A DNA stretch of 64,000 bases from an uncultured Paenibacillaceae bacterium (GCA_946478845.1 CAMLDI010000008.1:1-64000); one strand, 5' to 3'; counted from the first letter of the stretch, positions 34,582-43,980 are shown. Notes: generated by a model not told the origin, from the letters alone. Made by a program: numbers and translations.

Positions 34582-37229
34582 TTTATCCTCATTTTTTCTT
34601 TTATGGCAGCCTGAGCAGCAGCGATTTTGCCTGCGGGTACTAAATGGGGCAGGCAAGAGATAAAATCCATGCCGTTTTCCTGCATAAATTCAACGGAGGA
34701 TGGGTCGCTTGTATGTTCTCCGCATATGCCAATACTTAAATTTGGCTTTACTTTTTTTCCTTTATTGATGCCTATATGAATCAGTTCACCAACACCTTCT
34801 TGATCTAATACGACAAAAGGATTATCTGTAAGGATTTTATGATCAAGATAATAAGCAAGGTATTTTCCTTCTGCATCATCCCGGCTAAAAGCAAAAGCCG
34901 ATGAAGTTAAGTCATTCGTTCCGAAAATAAAAAAGTCAGCATAATTTACAATTTTGTGGGCAGTGATACAAGCCCGGGGGATTTCTAAAAAGGCACCAAT
35001 TGGAATGTCAATGCGATCTCCCATTGCTGCAAATACTTCTTCTAATGCTTTGGTGACAGTTTCTCGTACTTCTTTCATTTCATTGGAATGGCTTAAAAGA
35101 GGTACGATGATTTGTGGGTATACATACACTTTTTCTTTCTTTAACTCTAGTGCAGCATAAGCAATAATTCTGGCCTGAATTTCATAAATTTCCGGATAGG
35201 TAATGCCCATTCGGCATCCACGGTGGCCAAATGCTGGATTGGATTCGTGAAGAATCTTAATCCGTTTTAGAAGTTTTTCTTTTTCTTCCATTTCTTTTAC
35301 ATTCATCGCAACCCGTGCCCGCTCAATTTCTAATGCCAGTGCTTCCTGGCTGGGTAGAAATTCGTGAAGAGGGGGATCAAGGAGGCGGATATTCACTTTT
35401 TTCCCTTCCATGGAGCGGAAAATGCCGAGAAAATCTTCCTTTTGCATGGGAATTAAATTAGATAATGCTTGTTTTCTCTCCCAAATATTACGTGCTAGAA
35501 TCATTTTTGTCACATAAGGCATGCGATGGGGTTCCATGAACATTTGTTCTGTTCGGCATAGCCCCACACCCTCAGCGCCCATACTGCGGGAAATTCTTGC
35601 TTCCTTTGGAGAGTTAACACTACTGTATACTCCCATGGTTTTAAATTCATCCGCCCAGTGAAGGAGGGTTAAGAATTCTTTAGAGAATACAGGGGCAATT
35701 AAAGGAATTTCTCCCCGAATCACTCTTCCTGTAGATCCACAGATGGTAATAAGGTCTCCTTCAACAAGTGTTAGATCTTTCACATAAAGTTGTTTTTGTT
35801 CATGGTTAATTTTTATGGATTCACAACCTACAATGCAAGGTTTTCCTAAATCTCTGGCAACAACGGCTGCATGGGAAGTGACTCCACCACGGGTCGTTAA
35901 AATCCCATCACTGGCTACCATCCCATGAATGTCTTCAGGGGTGGTTTCGGAACGGACCAGAATGACAGGTTGCCCTGTGCGATGATGGCGCTCTGCTTCT
36001 TCAGGGTCAAAAACAATAATTCCTGTAGCTGCTCCAGAACTGGCTCCTAAGCCGTTTGCAATAACATTCACATACCCACTGGGATCAATGGTATGTTTTA
36101 AAAGAGGGCGAATATAGGAGGGCTCAATGCGCAATAGTGCTTCTTCTCGAGAAATAATCCCTTCCTCTGCCAATTCTACAGCAATTTTGATCCCTGCCTC
36201 TGCGGTTCTTTTTGCCCCGCGGGTTTGCAATAAATAAAGTTTTCCTTCTTCTACTGTAAATTCAATATCTTGAACGTCTTTGTAATGGCGTTCTAAAATG
36301 GTTGCATTTCTTTGCAATTCTTCAAGAAGGTCAGGATCTTTTTCTTTTAAAGTGTAAAGAGGATCTGGTGTGCGAATGCCAGCAACAATATCCTCTCCCT
36401 GTGCTTGGTACATAAATTCACCGTATAGCCGTTTTTCACCGGTGGAAGGACTGCGAGAAAAAGCAATTCCTGTCCCGGAAGACGGGCCTAAATTCCCGAA
36501 TACCATTTGTTGTACAGTAACTGCAGTGCCTAAATTATCAGGAATTTTGTGAATGCGCCGATAGATAATAGCCCGGTGATTATACCAGGAGCTAAATACA
36601 GCACCAATGGCCATCATTAATTGTTCTTTAGGATTTTGGGGAAAGGCTGTTCCCGTTTCTTCTTCAATAATTTCTTTAAACCGTTTTATTAAGGAAAGTA
36701 GATGATGTTCTTGCAAATCGCTATCCTTTAATACATTTGCCATTTGTTTCATTTGATCTAATTCATTTTCAAACAGGTCTCCATCCACGCCTAGAACAAT
36801 ATCCCCGAACATTTGAATAAATCTGCGGTATGAGTCATATGCAAAGATGGAGTTATTGGTTTTGGAGGCTAAATGAATTACGCTTTGATCATTTAAACCA
36901 AGGTTTAATACCGTATCCATCATTCCAGGCATGGAGATGGATGATCCGGAACGAACAGAGACTAAAAGGGGATTTTCTTCACCGTTGAAAGATTTCCCGA
37001 TTCTATATTCAAGCTCTGCAAGAGCATTTTCAATTTGTTGTTCAATAAGTGGATCAATATACTTTCCTTCTTCGTAATAATGTCTGCAAGCATCTGTTGT
37101 GATGATGAAACCGAAAGGAACGGGCAGGTTCATGCTGACCATTTCAGCCAAATTGGCTCCTTTTCTCCCTAGTAACTGGTGCATTGTAGCGTTTCCTTCA
37201 TCAAACAAATAAACAAATTTATCCTTCAT
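34566..37229 (-). CDS. ppdK: Pyruvate, phosphate dikinase
   Basis: PPDK interconverts pyruvate, ATP and Pi with PEP, AMP and PPi, working in gluconeogenesis or, in reverse, in PPi-saving glycolysis. The N-terminal ATP-grasp region (VSVRSGSSISMPGMMDTVLN), the swivelling phosphohistidine domain (GGVTSHAAVVARDLGKPCIV) and the C-terminal PEP/pyruvate barrel (FGTNDLTSSAFAFSRDDAE, then GICGEHTSDP with the catalytic Cys) are all present. Length from ATG 37229 is 887, normal for bacterial PPDK; AAAGAAGG lies seven bases upstream. The usual partner, the PPDK regulatory protein, is not adjacent; a Ser/Thr protein kinase gene is. GTGGT-cat-ACCAC at 37280-37292 lies in the upstream gap. Confidence 0.95.
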   Translation of the reverse strand: MKDKFVYLFDEGNATMHQLLGRKGANLAEMVSMNLPVPFGFIITTDACRHYYEEGKYIDPLIEQQIENALAELEYRIGKSFNGEENPLLVSVRSGSSISMPGMMDTVLNLGLNDQSVIHLASKTNNSIFAYDSYRRFIQMFGDIVLGVDGDLFENELDQMKQMANVLKDSDLQEHHLLSLIKRFKEIIEEETGTAFPQNPKEQLMMAIGAVFSSWYNHRAIIYRRIHKIPDNLGTAVTVQQMVFGNLGPSSGTGIAFSRSPSTGEKRLYGEFMYQAQGEDIVAGIRTPDPLYTLKEKDPDLLEELQRNATILERHYKDVQDIEFTVEEGKLYLLQTRGAKRTAEAGIKIAVELAEEGIISREEALLRIEPSYIRPLLKHTIDPSGYVNVIANGLGASSGAATGIIVFDPEEAERHHRTGQPVILVRSETTPEDIHGMVASDGILTTRGGVTSHAAVVARDLGKPCIVGCESIKINHEQKQLYVKDLTLVEGDLITICGSTGRVIRGEIPLIAPVFSKEFLTLLHWADEFKTMGVYSSVNSPKEARISRSMGAEGVGLCRTEQMFMEPHRMPYVTKMILARNIWERKQALSNLIPMQKEDFLGIFRSMEGKKVNIRLLDPPLHEFLPSQEALALEIERARVAMNVKEMEEKEKLLKRIKILHESNPAFGHRGCRMGITYPEIYEIQARIIAYAALELKKEKVYVYPQIIVPLLSHSNEMKEVRETVTKALEEVFAAMGDRIDIPIGAFLEIPRACITAHKIVNYADFFIFGTNDLTSSAFAFSRDDAEGKYLAYYLDHKILTDNPFVVLDQEGVGELIHIGINKGKKVKPNLSIGICGEHTSDPSSVEFMQENGMDFISCLPHLVPAGKIAAAQAAIKEKMRINKKDT

Positions 37230-37341
37230 GTCTGTGCCTTCTTTCAGGCAATCACCTCCAAGGTGCATCTTAGTTATTAGTGGTCATACCACATTTACAT
37301 ATATATTCGTTGTAAGTACCTTAAAATCCTGCTAAATGGGG

Positions 37342-38145
37342 TTATTTAAGGTAATCTTCTATTGCCAGAATAGCTTGTTCCACATTGTCATAGGGAGAAT
37401 CCAGTTGAAGAAAGCGTCGAATGATTCCTTTACCTTGATCACTTAATATAAGTTCTTCTTCCCAACTGTTTTCTTCTTTCTCTTCTGTATCATTATAAGT
37501 TGTATAGAGTAAAAAAAGCAAAAAATGGCCTAATGCATATAAATCACTATGTACATGAATTTCTCTGCGAATTTGTTTTCCTTCTGATAAAGGAATGTCT
37601 CCTTCCCGGGGGAGGGGAGACCCAATAAAACGAGCTAAACCAAAATCAATAAGAGAATACTTCCCTTGATATTCTAATACATTTGGCAGGCGAATATCCC
37701 GATGGATTATATTTTTGCCATGTAAATACTGAATGAGGGGAAGGAGTTGGGCGATGACCTGAAAAGCTTCTTTTTCGGTGTACGTTCTGTTTTCTTCAAA
37801 AATAAGTTCTTCTAAGGTTTTGCCTTGCATGTAATGCATGACAATGTATAGTTTTTTTCTTTCGGCAAATGCATCATAAAGGACGGGCATCAATGGATGG
37901 TTTAGTTTTGTCATGACCCTTGTTTCATAATCATAAGAAGGTTTGCCAAAGGGTGTACCCATACGGCTTAGTTTCACTTGTTTTAGAACTTTTTTCTCTC
38001 CATTTTCTTGATCCAACACTAAATAAGTCATGCCAAAACTGCCCATGCCAATCAATTTAAGGATTTTATAACGTTTTTTTATGGTTTTTCCCGATAAATA
38101 GGGGCGGTCAAGGGCCCATTCTTTCAGTTTTTTAAACCAATACAT
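37342..38145 (-). CDS. Serine/threonine protein kinase, soluble, single domain
   Basis: A 267-residue Hanks-type kinase without membrane helix or PASTA repeats. The glycine loop is IGMGSFGMTYLV, the ATP-binding Lys lies in KKVLKQVKL, the catalytic loop is HRDIRLPN (Arg replaces the common Lys, as in other bacterial HRDIR kinases) and the Mg loop is DFGLAR. A short charged N-terminal extension precedes the domain. ATG 38145 follows AAGGAG by six bases. It is upstream of ppdK on the same strand, 112 bases away. A role in controlling central metabolism would be guesswork. Confidence 0.88.
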   Translation of the reverse strand: MYWFKKLKEWALDRPYLSGKTIKKRYKILKLIGMGSFGMTYLVLDQENGEKKVLKQVKLSRMGTPFGKPSYDYETRVMTKLNHPLMPVLYDAFAERKKLYIVMHYMQGKTLEELIFEENRTYTEKEAFQVIAQLLPLIQYLHGKNIIHRDIRLPNVLEYQGKYSLIDFGLARFIGSPLPREGDIPLSEGKQIRREIHVHSDLYALGHFLLFLLYTTYNDTEEKEENSWEEELILSDQGKGIIRRFLQLDSPYDNVEQAILAIEDYLK

Positions 38146-38335
38146 GGAATGCTCCTTCGTTTTCTTTATGGTTTGAATCATACCATAGTTTTATCATTGC
38201 GGGGAATAAGGAAATAATCAGTTGTTATTTCCCTGGAAAGCGCAGGAAAAGACCCTAAATTCCCTGTTTCGACAGTAATAAATCCCCATTGGCGGTCAAC
38301 ACTATAAAGGAGTTTAAGAGAAAGGGGTTTTTTCA

Positions 38336-38497
38336 GTGTGGATGTGTCCTTTTTGTGGGAGTGAATATGGGATGCCTTATAAAGACAACCAATTAACGGG
38401 TATGCTTTGTTTACATCCTGAATGTGGTCGTTTTCATCCTTTTTCTAACAAAGAAAGTGAAGAAATTCTCGGTTTTCGTTTTGAATCTGATTTATAA
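38336..38497 (+). CDS. Small zinc-ribbon protein (53 residues)
   Basis: A 53-residue frame with CPFC near the N-terminus (Cys4, Cys7) and CLHPEC later (Cys25, Cys30): a four-Cys zinc ribbon. It starts at GTG 38336, eight bases after AAAGGGG (38321-38327), and stops at 38495-38497. It stands between the divergent kinase and ymfF, 45 bases before the latter. No broader family assignment is possible; such ribbons bind nucleic acid or protein. Confidence 0.65.
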   Translation: MWMCPFCGSEYGMPYKDNQLTGMLCLHPECGRFHPFSNKESEEILGFRFESDL

Positions 38498-38542
38498 TTG
38501 GGATAAAATTCATAATTGCATAAGGCAAAAGGAGGAAAGATA

Positions 38543-39826
38543 TTGAAGGATTTAACATTTCATTCCCAGGGGGTAGAGGGAATTCAGGTTCATATGCTGC
38601 CTGTGGAAAAATTTAAAACCAATTTGATTTCTGTACATATACATCTTCCTTTACAGGAAGAAACAGTTACGTTAGCTTCTTTGCTTCCTCACGTCATGCG
38701 GAGAGGTTGTTCCCGATACCCGGACATGACCGCCATTCAACGCCATTTAAATGAGTTATATGGCGCTGAGTTTTACGTGGAGGTAAGCAAAAAAGGGGAA
38801 AAACAATATATTGTTTTTCAGATGGAAATCTTAAATGAACAATTCATTTCTGAGGAAATTCAATTATTGGAAAAAGGATTCGCATTCCTTTGTGAAATGC
38901 TTTTCTCCCCTTTACTTGAAGGAGATGGGTTTAGTAGAGGGTATATGGAGTTGGAAAAAGAGTCTCTCCTCAAAAAAATAGAAGGGTTAATTGATGATAA
39001 AATGCGTTATGCCAGCCAGCGGTTAACGGAAGAAATGTGTAAAGATGAACCGTATCGTTTATTGGCTCAGGGAATTAAAAGCCAGATTCCTAGTATAACG
39101 TCTGCACAGTTATATAAATTTTATCAGGATTTAATTCAGATTTATCCGATGGATCTTTATATTGTGGGTGATTTTGCGGAAGAAATGGTTCTTAATCTTG
39201 TTGAAAGATATTTCTCCCGGGGAAAAGGTGAGAAACAGACGGTTCCCCCTACCAATTATCAACAAAAGGGGAGGGAGGAAAACCAGGTAACCGAGGAAAT
39301 GGATGTATCCCAGGGAAAATTAAATATGGGGTTGCGCACACAAATTAACTTTGCTGAGGAAGAGTATTTCCCATTAATGATGTATAACGGGGTACTTGGG
39401 GGCTTTCCCCATTCTAAGCTTTTTACCAATGTAAGAGAAAAAGCAAGCCTGGCTTATTATGCAGTCTCTCGCTTAGAAAGCAGCAAAGGGCTATTGATGA
39501 TTATGTCCGGAATTGAATCCAGTAACTTTGATAAAGCTGTAGAAATTATTAAAGCTCAATTGAAAATGATGGTGGATGGAGAAATTAGCGACCTGGAAAT
39601 TCAACAAACAAAAGCCGCTTTAGGGAACCAGTTCCAGGAATCTTTTGATTCTGCAAGGGGATTAATCGATTTTCATTACCTGGGGCAATTAAACGAAAAA
39701 GTACGAAGCTTAAAGGAAATGATCCAGGGCATTGAAAAAGTAACCCGTGAAGAAATCATAGCTGTGGCCAATAAAATTGAAGTAGATACCATTTATTTTT
39801 TACGGGGGAAAGGAGAAGACAAGTGA
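38543..39826 (+). CDS. ymfF: M16-family peptidase-like protein YmfF
   Basis: A 427-residue protein of the M16 (pitrilysin/insulinase) fold that lacks the HxxEH zinc motif, so it is probably the inactive half of a heterodimer with YmfH, as with other paired M16 proteins. Features are LLPHVMRRGCSRYPDMTAIQ, LNELYGAEFYVEVSKKGE and the C-terminal-domain FTNVREKASLAYYAVSR. TTG 38543 has AAAGGAGG seven bases upstream. It overlaps ymfH by 4 bases. This begins the block syntenic with B. subtilis ymfF-recA. Confidence 0.9.
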   Translation: MKDLTFHSQGVEGIQVHMLPVEKFKTNLISVHIHLPLQEETVTLASLLPHVMRRGCSRYPDMTAIQRHLNELYGAEFYVEVSKKGEKQYIVFQMEILNEQFISEEIQLLEKGFAFLCEMLFSPLLEGDGFSRGYMELEKESLLKKIEGLIDDKMRYASQRLTEEMCKDEPYRLLAQGIKSQIPSITSAQLYKFYQDLIQIYPMDLYIVGDFAEEMVLNLVERYFSRGKGEKQTVPPTNYQQKGREENQVTEEMDVSQGKLNMGLRTQINFAEEEYFPLMMYNGVLGGFPHSKLFTNVREKASLAYYAVSRLESSKGLLMIMSGIESSNFDKAVEIIKAQLKMMVDGEISDLEIQQTKAALGNQFQESFDSARGLIDFHYLGQLNEKVRSLKEMIQGIEKVTREEIIAVANKIEVDTIYFLRGKGEDK

Positions 39827-41106
39827 AAAAAGAAGAATTCACCCAATTAAATGAGACCGTTTACCATGAAAAATTGGAGAATGGCCTTGAAGTTTATATC
39901 GTTCCAAAACCAACCTATAGCAAAACCTATGTTACCTTTACTACCCGTTATGGTTCTATTGATAATGAGTTTAAAATTCAAGGACAGGAAAAATTAAAAG
40001 TGCCTGATGGCATCGCTCATTTCCTGGAACATAAAATGTTTGAGGAAGAAGAGGGGGATGTGTTTATGAAATTTGCATCCCATGGGGCATCTGCCAATGC
40101 CTTTACCAGCTTTGATCGGACATCTTATTTATTTTCAAGCACTAAAGATATTGAAATCAATCTGGAAACCTTATTGGACTTTGTACAAAATCCTTACTTT
40201 ACCCATGAAAATGTGGAAAAGGAAAAGGGGATTATTGGCCAAGAGATTCGCATGTATGAAGATGACCCAGATTGGCGGGTTTATTTTGGTTTAATCGAAT
40301 CCATGTACCATCAATTCCCAGTCCGTATCGATATCGCAGGCACTGTTGATTCCATTCAAAAAATCGATAAAGATATTTTGTATCGTTGTTATGAAACCTT
40401 TTATCATCCTGGCAATATGTTGCTCTTTGTTGTTGGGAATGTGGACCCAGAAAAAACCATGGATCTTATTCGAAATAACCAGAGCAAGAAAACATTCAAT
40501 GCTATGCCTCAGGTAGATCGTTTTTATCCTCAGGAACCAGAAGGGGTAGCTAAAGAAAAATCTGTCATTTATTTGCCAGTCGGAATCCCAAAATGTTTTA
40601 TGGGCTTTAAAGACAAAAGCAGGGCAATGAATGGTGAACCCTGGTTAAAAAGGGAAGTTGAAATGGAAATTCTGATGGATATTCTATTTAGCCCTGGTTC
40701 TGCCATTTATCAAAAATTATATGAGCAGGGATTAATTAACGATGGGTTTGGCGCAGACTTTACCGGTGAACAATATTATGGTTTTTCCATGATTGGCGGG
40801 GATACAAAAGATCCAGAGCAAATGGTTGCCCTTGTTACAGATGAGTTGAAAACCAAAGGAACCCAGGGAATTGATGAAGAATCCTTTAACCTCTCAAAAC
40901 GGAAGAAAATTGGGGAATTTTTACGTTCTTTAAATTCCCTTGAATTCATTGCAAATTCTTATACCCGTTATCGCTTTGCTGAAACGGATTTATTTAAGAC
41001 ATTAGATACATTGGAAAAAGTGACGTTACAGGATATTAATCAACGGTTTAAGGAACATTTCAATTTTCAATCCTTTGCCGTGTCCATCGTTACGTCCAAG
41101 GAATAG
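39823..41106 (+). CDS. ymfH: M16-family zinc peptidase YmfH
   Basis: The active member of the YmfF/YmfH pair. The inverted zinc motif HFLEH is at residues 66-70 (IAHFLEHKMFEEEEGDVFM), and the downstream Glu ligand lies in EKEKGIIGQEIRMYEDD. Two M16 lobes fill 427 residues. It starts at GTG 39823 (GTGA overlap with ymfF), which suggests equal production of both chains. Substrates are unknown; the genes sit beside ymfI in many Bacilli. Confidence 0.92.
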   Translation: MKKEEFTQLNETVYHEKLENGLEVYIVPKPTYSKTYVTFTTRYGSIDNEFKIQGQEKLKVPDGIAHFLEHKMFEEEEGDVFMKFASHGASANAFTSFDRTSYLFSSTKDIEINLETLLDFVQNPYFTHENVEKEKGIIGQEIRMYEDDPDWRVYFGLIESMYHQFPVRIDIAGTVDSIQKIDKDILYRCYETFYHPGNMLLFVVGNVDPEKTMDLIRNNQSKKTFNAMPQVDRFYPQEPEGVAKEKSVIYLPVGIPKCFMGFKDKSRAMNGEPWLKREVEMEILMDILFSPGSAIYQKLYEQGLINDGFGADFTGEQYYGFSMIGGDTKDPEQMVALVTDELKTKGTQGIDEESFNLSKRKKIGEFLRSLNSLEFIANSYTRYRFAETDLFKTLDTLEKVTLQDINQRFKEHFNFQSFAVSIVTSKE

Positions 41107-41136
41107 GGGAAGATTTTTCGAGGAGGAAAAAATAAG

Positions 41137-41880
41137 ATGGCAGGTATAGAAAGAGAAAAATGGGCTCTCATTACAGGAGCAGGGAGAGGAATTGGTGCCG
41201 CCATTGCCAAAGGGTTTGCTGCCGAAGGGATTCACTTGATTCTCCATTATTTTCGCTCTGAACAGGAAATTAGAAAGGTAGAAAAGGAATGCAGGGAAAT
41301 AGGGGTAAGGGTACATTTAATCCAGGCTAATTTGACAACAGAAAATGGGGCAGAAGAATTATTAAAATTCTGTCCCTATTCTCCCGATATTCTGGTTTTT
41401 AACGCTGGGATTAGCCATTATGGACTTATTCAGGATATTACTCCGGCCCAGTGGGAAGAATTGATGAATATTCATGTCAGGACCCCTTTTTTTCTGGCGC
41501 AAAAAGTACTGCCCAGGATGATTGAAAGGAAGTGGGGGAGGATTGTTACGATTTCCTCCATTTGGGGCGTAACAGGAGCTAGTTGTGAAGTATTGTATTC
41601 CACAGCCAAAGGGGCACTGGTAGCATTTACGAAAGCGCTGGCAAAAGAAGTAGCACCCAGCGGAATTACGGTAAACAGTGTGGCTCCAGGATTAATTGAA
41701 ACGGATATGGTATTATCCGCCTTTTCCCCGGAGGATCTGGAAGGGATTACTGCAGATATTCCAGCAAGCCGCATGGGGAAACCGGAAGAGGTGGCTGCTC
41801 TCGTATCATTTCTTACAAAAGAAGAAGCCGGCTACATTAATGGACAAGTCATTAGTTTAAATGGTGCATGGTATACATAG
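41137..41880 (+). CDS. ymfI: SDR-family reductase YmfI (EF-P 5-aminopentanone reductase)
   Basis: A 247-residue short-chain dehydrogenase. The NADP-binding TGAGRGIGAAIAKGF is near the N-terminus, NAGIS follows, and the catalytic Ser/Tyr/Lys include YSTAKGAL. In B. subtilis YmfI reduces the 5-aminopentanone on Lys32 of elongation factor P to 5-aminopentanol, and this gene has the same neighbours (ymfF, ymfH). By sequence alone it could also be called FabG-like; synteny decides for YmfI. ATG 41137 follows AGGAGG. Confidence 0.88.
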   Translation: MAGIEREKWALITGAGRGIGAAIAKGFAAEGIHLILHYFRSEQEIRKVEKECREIGVRVHLIQANLTTENGAEELLKFCPYSPDILVFNAGISHYGLIQDITPAQWEELMNIHVRTPFFLAQKVLPRMIERKWGRIVTISSIWGVTGASCEVLYSTAKGALVAFTKALAKEVAPSGITVNSVAPGLIETDMVLSAFSPEDLEGITADIPASRMGKPEEVAALVSFLTKEEAGYINGQVISLNGAWYT

Positions 41881-42038
41881 AAGGTAGTTAATGTTCATAA
41901 TATTATTGGTTTTACCCCCGTAAAGCACAATGGAAGTCTTATATAATAAAAATTAGCCCAACAAAAATAGGTGTATTAGTGTTATGACACCTAAATTGGA
42001 TAATTTTTTCAGATTTGTTGTGGCAGCGGGGTGGAAAA

Positions 42039-42620
42039 ATGAGTTGGCGATGGATGATAAAAATTTTGTTTATCCTTACTGTGGTTTGTACGGTTTTATT
42101 AATATTATTATTGTTTAAGATTTATAATCAAGGAAAAGAAGCAACACCTAAGAAAGCTGATGTTATCCTATTGCTTGGCTGTAAAGTAAGGGAAGAGGGG
42201 GTTCCCAGCCTTTTGCTTGAATATCGGTTAGAAAAGGCTCTTGCATTGTATAATGAGGGTTATGCTGGTCATATAATCGTAAGCGGCGGGCAAGGGGATA
42301 ATGAACCGATGTCTGAAGCTCAAGCGATGAAAAATTGGCTTGAAGCTGAAGGGGTGCCTAATAGTGTAATTATTATGGAAGATCAATCTACCAGTACCTA
42401 TGAAAATCTAAAAAACTCAAAGCCAATAATGGAGCGGGAAGGGTTTAAAACAGCTATTATCGTATCCAATGATTTTCACATTTACCGGGCCTTGCAAATG
42501 GCAAAAGAATTTGAAATCAAAGCCTCTGCTGCGCCAGCTCCAACCTTAGATTATTTAAAATCCTATTATTACTCGAGAGAACTTTTGTCAGTCCTTAAAT
42601 ATATGGTGATTGGCAATTAA
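42039..42620 (+). CDS. YdcF family membrane-anchored protein (DUF218)
   Basis: A 193-residue protein with an N-terminal membrane helix (about residues 5-26) and a DUF218 domain: ADVILLLGCKVREEG, YAGHIIVSGGQGDNEPMSEA, and AIIVSNDFHIYRALQMA carrying the conserved SNxFHxxRA. Some family members are linked to envelope polysaccharide metabolism, but the reaction is not established. GGGGTGG precedes ATG 42039; an in-frame upstream TTG (42015) is less likely. The upstream gap contains TAGGTGT/ACACCTA (41968-41993), an inverted repeat of unknown use. Confidence 0.85.
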   Translation: MSWRWMIKILFILTVVCTVLLILLLFKIYNQGKEATPKKADVILLLGCKVREEGVPSLLLEYRLEKALALYNEGYAGHIIVSGGQGDNEPMSEAQAMKNWLEAEGVPNSVIIMEDQSTSTYENLKNSKPIMEREGFKTAIIVSNDFHIYRALQMAKEFEIKASAAPAPTLDYLKSYYYSRELLSVLKYMVIGN

Positions 42621-42631
42621 TATGCTGTAAA

Positions 42632-42663
42632 AAACCCTCTAGTTAATGTTAACTAGAGGGTTT
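42632..42663. terminator. Terminator between the YdcF and DUF116 genes
   Basis: A 14-bp perfect stem (AAACCCTCTAGTTA with its complement) has a T6 run on the minus-strand side, ending the DUF116 transcript; it may also stop the plus-strand gene. Confidence 0.8.
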
Positions 42664-42669
42664 ACTTAA

Positions 42670-43503
42670 TTAGACTTCTAATGTTTGTTTGCTTTCTATA
42701 TGATGTTCAGGTTGGATGAAATGGCGAATCGCATCTTCCATTTCATTGAAGTCAATAAAGGTGTTTTTGCATGGGCCTTCAGGACGTTTGTTGGCAATGG
42801 CAATGACCGGGATGCGCCCCTGTACATCCTGAACGCCGGAAAGCAGGTCTCTTTCACAGGCTACAGCAATAATGGCTTTCGGTTTTCTTTTTACTAAGAT
42901 TTCCCTGGCTGCATTTCCTCCCCCTGCTGTAAAGAAACTGATTCCATATTTTTCCGTTAATGCTGTCAGTTCCGTACGGGTAAAGCGGGATAAACAGCGG
43001 GGAACTAGGATTAATAAATCATCTGGATGTACTCCTTTATATAAAGCACGGGTAATCAGATTGCTTGTTTTCAGCATAGAATTGGTTAAACGGTCCCGAG
43101 AAAGGCCAAACATGCCTCCAATTTTTACGGCAAGAGAAATTAAAGGAAGATTGGAAAATTCTTTCTTTCTCAAGAAAAAGGCAAAAGGCTTACCTGTTCC
43201 CACTGTAGCCAAAATAAGGATGGCACTCAAATCCAACAGGAATAAAAAAAGCATGACAGCATAGCTTACTCCTGTATCTAAAAGGGGATGAATAGAAGCC
43301 AGTCGTGGTTTTATCATATAGATGAGAAAAAGGGATAGAATATTAACCACAATAACAGCTAATACACCGCTGGTAATAAAATACCCGGGACTTGTATCTA
43401 AATCGCCATTATTTTCTTCCATGGATCCATTCCATCTTTCCCACTGATCGCCAAGTTTTCTTGGAGCTTGGAGAACCTCTTCTCTGGTTTGTTCGTCGCT
43501 CAT
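42670..43503 (-). CDS. DUF116 family protein with membrane segments
   Basis: A 277-residue protein. Two or three hydrophobic segments lie at residues 40-62 and 75-103. The DUF116 domain includes HPDDLLILVPRCLSR, TAGGGNAAREILVKRKPKAI, VACERDLLSGVQDV and NKRPEGPCKNTFIDFNEME. Two conserved Cys-containing blocks remain (VACERD, EGPC), but the Cys-rich centre seen in many DUF116 proteins is reduced. The family function is unknown. ATG 43503 follows GAAAGGAG. It interrupts the ymfI-ymfJ order on the opposite strand. Confidence 0.85.
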   Translation of the reverse strand: MSDEQTREEVLQAPRKLGDQWERWNGSMEENNGDLDTSPGYFITSGVLAVIVVNILSLFLIYMIKPRLASIHPLLDTGVSYAVMLFLFLLDLSAILILATVGTGKPFAFFLRKKEFSNLPLISLAVKIGGMFGLSRDRLTNSMLKTSNLITRALYKGVHPDDLLILVPRCLSRFTRTELTALTEKYGISFFTAGGGNAAREILVKRKPKAIIAVACERDLLSGVQDVQGRIPVIAIANKRPEGPCKNTFIDFNEMEDAIRHFIQPEHHIESKQTLEV

Positions 43504-43673
43504 GACCGGCTCCTTTCAAAATCATAATCCATATAGTATAGGATGGTTTTTTTCTTATTTTACTATACCTTTTTAACATGTATAAGGACAAGTCATTTGG
43601 CACATATTAACCAATGAGGGTAATAACCCTGCTTAAAATTAAATGAAAACAAGTGGAACCAGGAGGTTATCGT

Positions 43674-43928
43674 ATGTCTGTACTCGACAATTTTCAGGAT
43701 TGGAAGGAATTCCTTGCAAACCGTGTTAATCAAGCAGAAGGCAGTGGCATGAGTGAAGAATCTATGAGAAACATTGCATTCCAAATTGGTGATTATTTAT
43801 CAGACAAAGTGGATCCTAAAAATGATCAAGAACGTTTGTTGAAAGATTTATGGGATGCAGGCAATGAAGAAGAGCAAAAAGCCATGGCTGGAGTTATGGT
43901 TAAATATGTAAAAAATCAAGTTCACTAA
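43674..43928 (+). CDS. ymfJ: DUF3243 protein YmfJ
   Basis: An 84-residue acidic, all-helical protein matching YmfJ: AFQIGDYLSDKVDPKNDQER and LKDLWDAGNEEEQKAMAGVM. It is soluble and of unknown function. ATG 43674 lies seven bases after a perfect AGGAGG. It precedes ymfK, as in Bacillus, and is followed by a strong terminator. Confidence 0.88.
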   Translation: MSVLDNFQDWKEFLANRVNQAEGSGMSEESMRNIAFQIGDYLSDKVDPKNDQERLLKDLWDAGNEEEQKAMAGVMVKYVKNQVH

Positions 43929-43950
43929 GAAGAATAGTGAGAAGACAGGG

Positions 43951-43980
43951 CCCCTTCAAATAAAATGAAGGGGTTTTTTT
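43951..43980 (+). terminator. Terminator after ymfJ
   Basis: CCCCTTCA pairs with TGAAGGGG over a 7-nt loop, followed by seven or more T. Confidence 0.88.

Noticed and set aside
37280..37292. GTGGT/ACCAC inverted repeat before ppdK as a defined regulator site
   Set aside because: The arms are only five bases long and I could not match them to a known operator.
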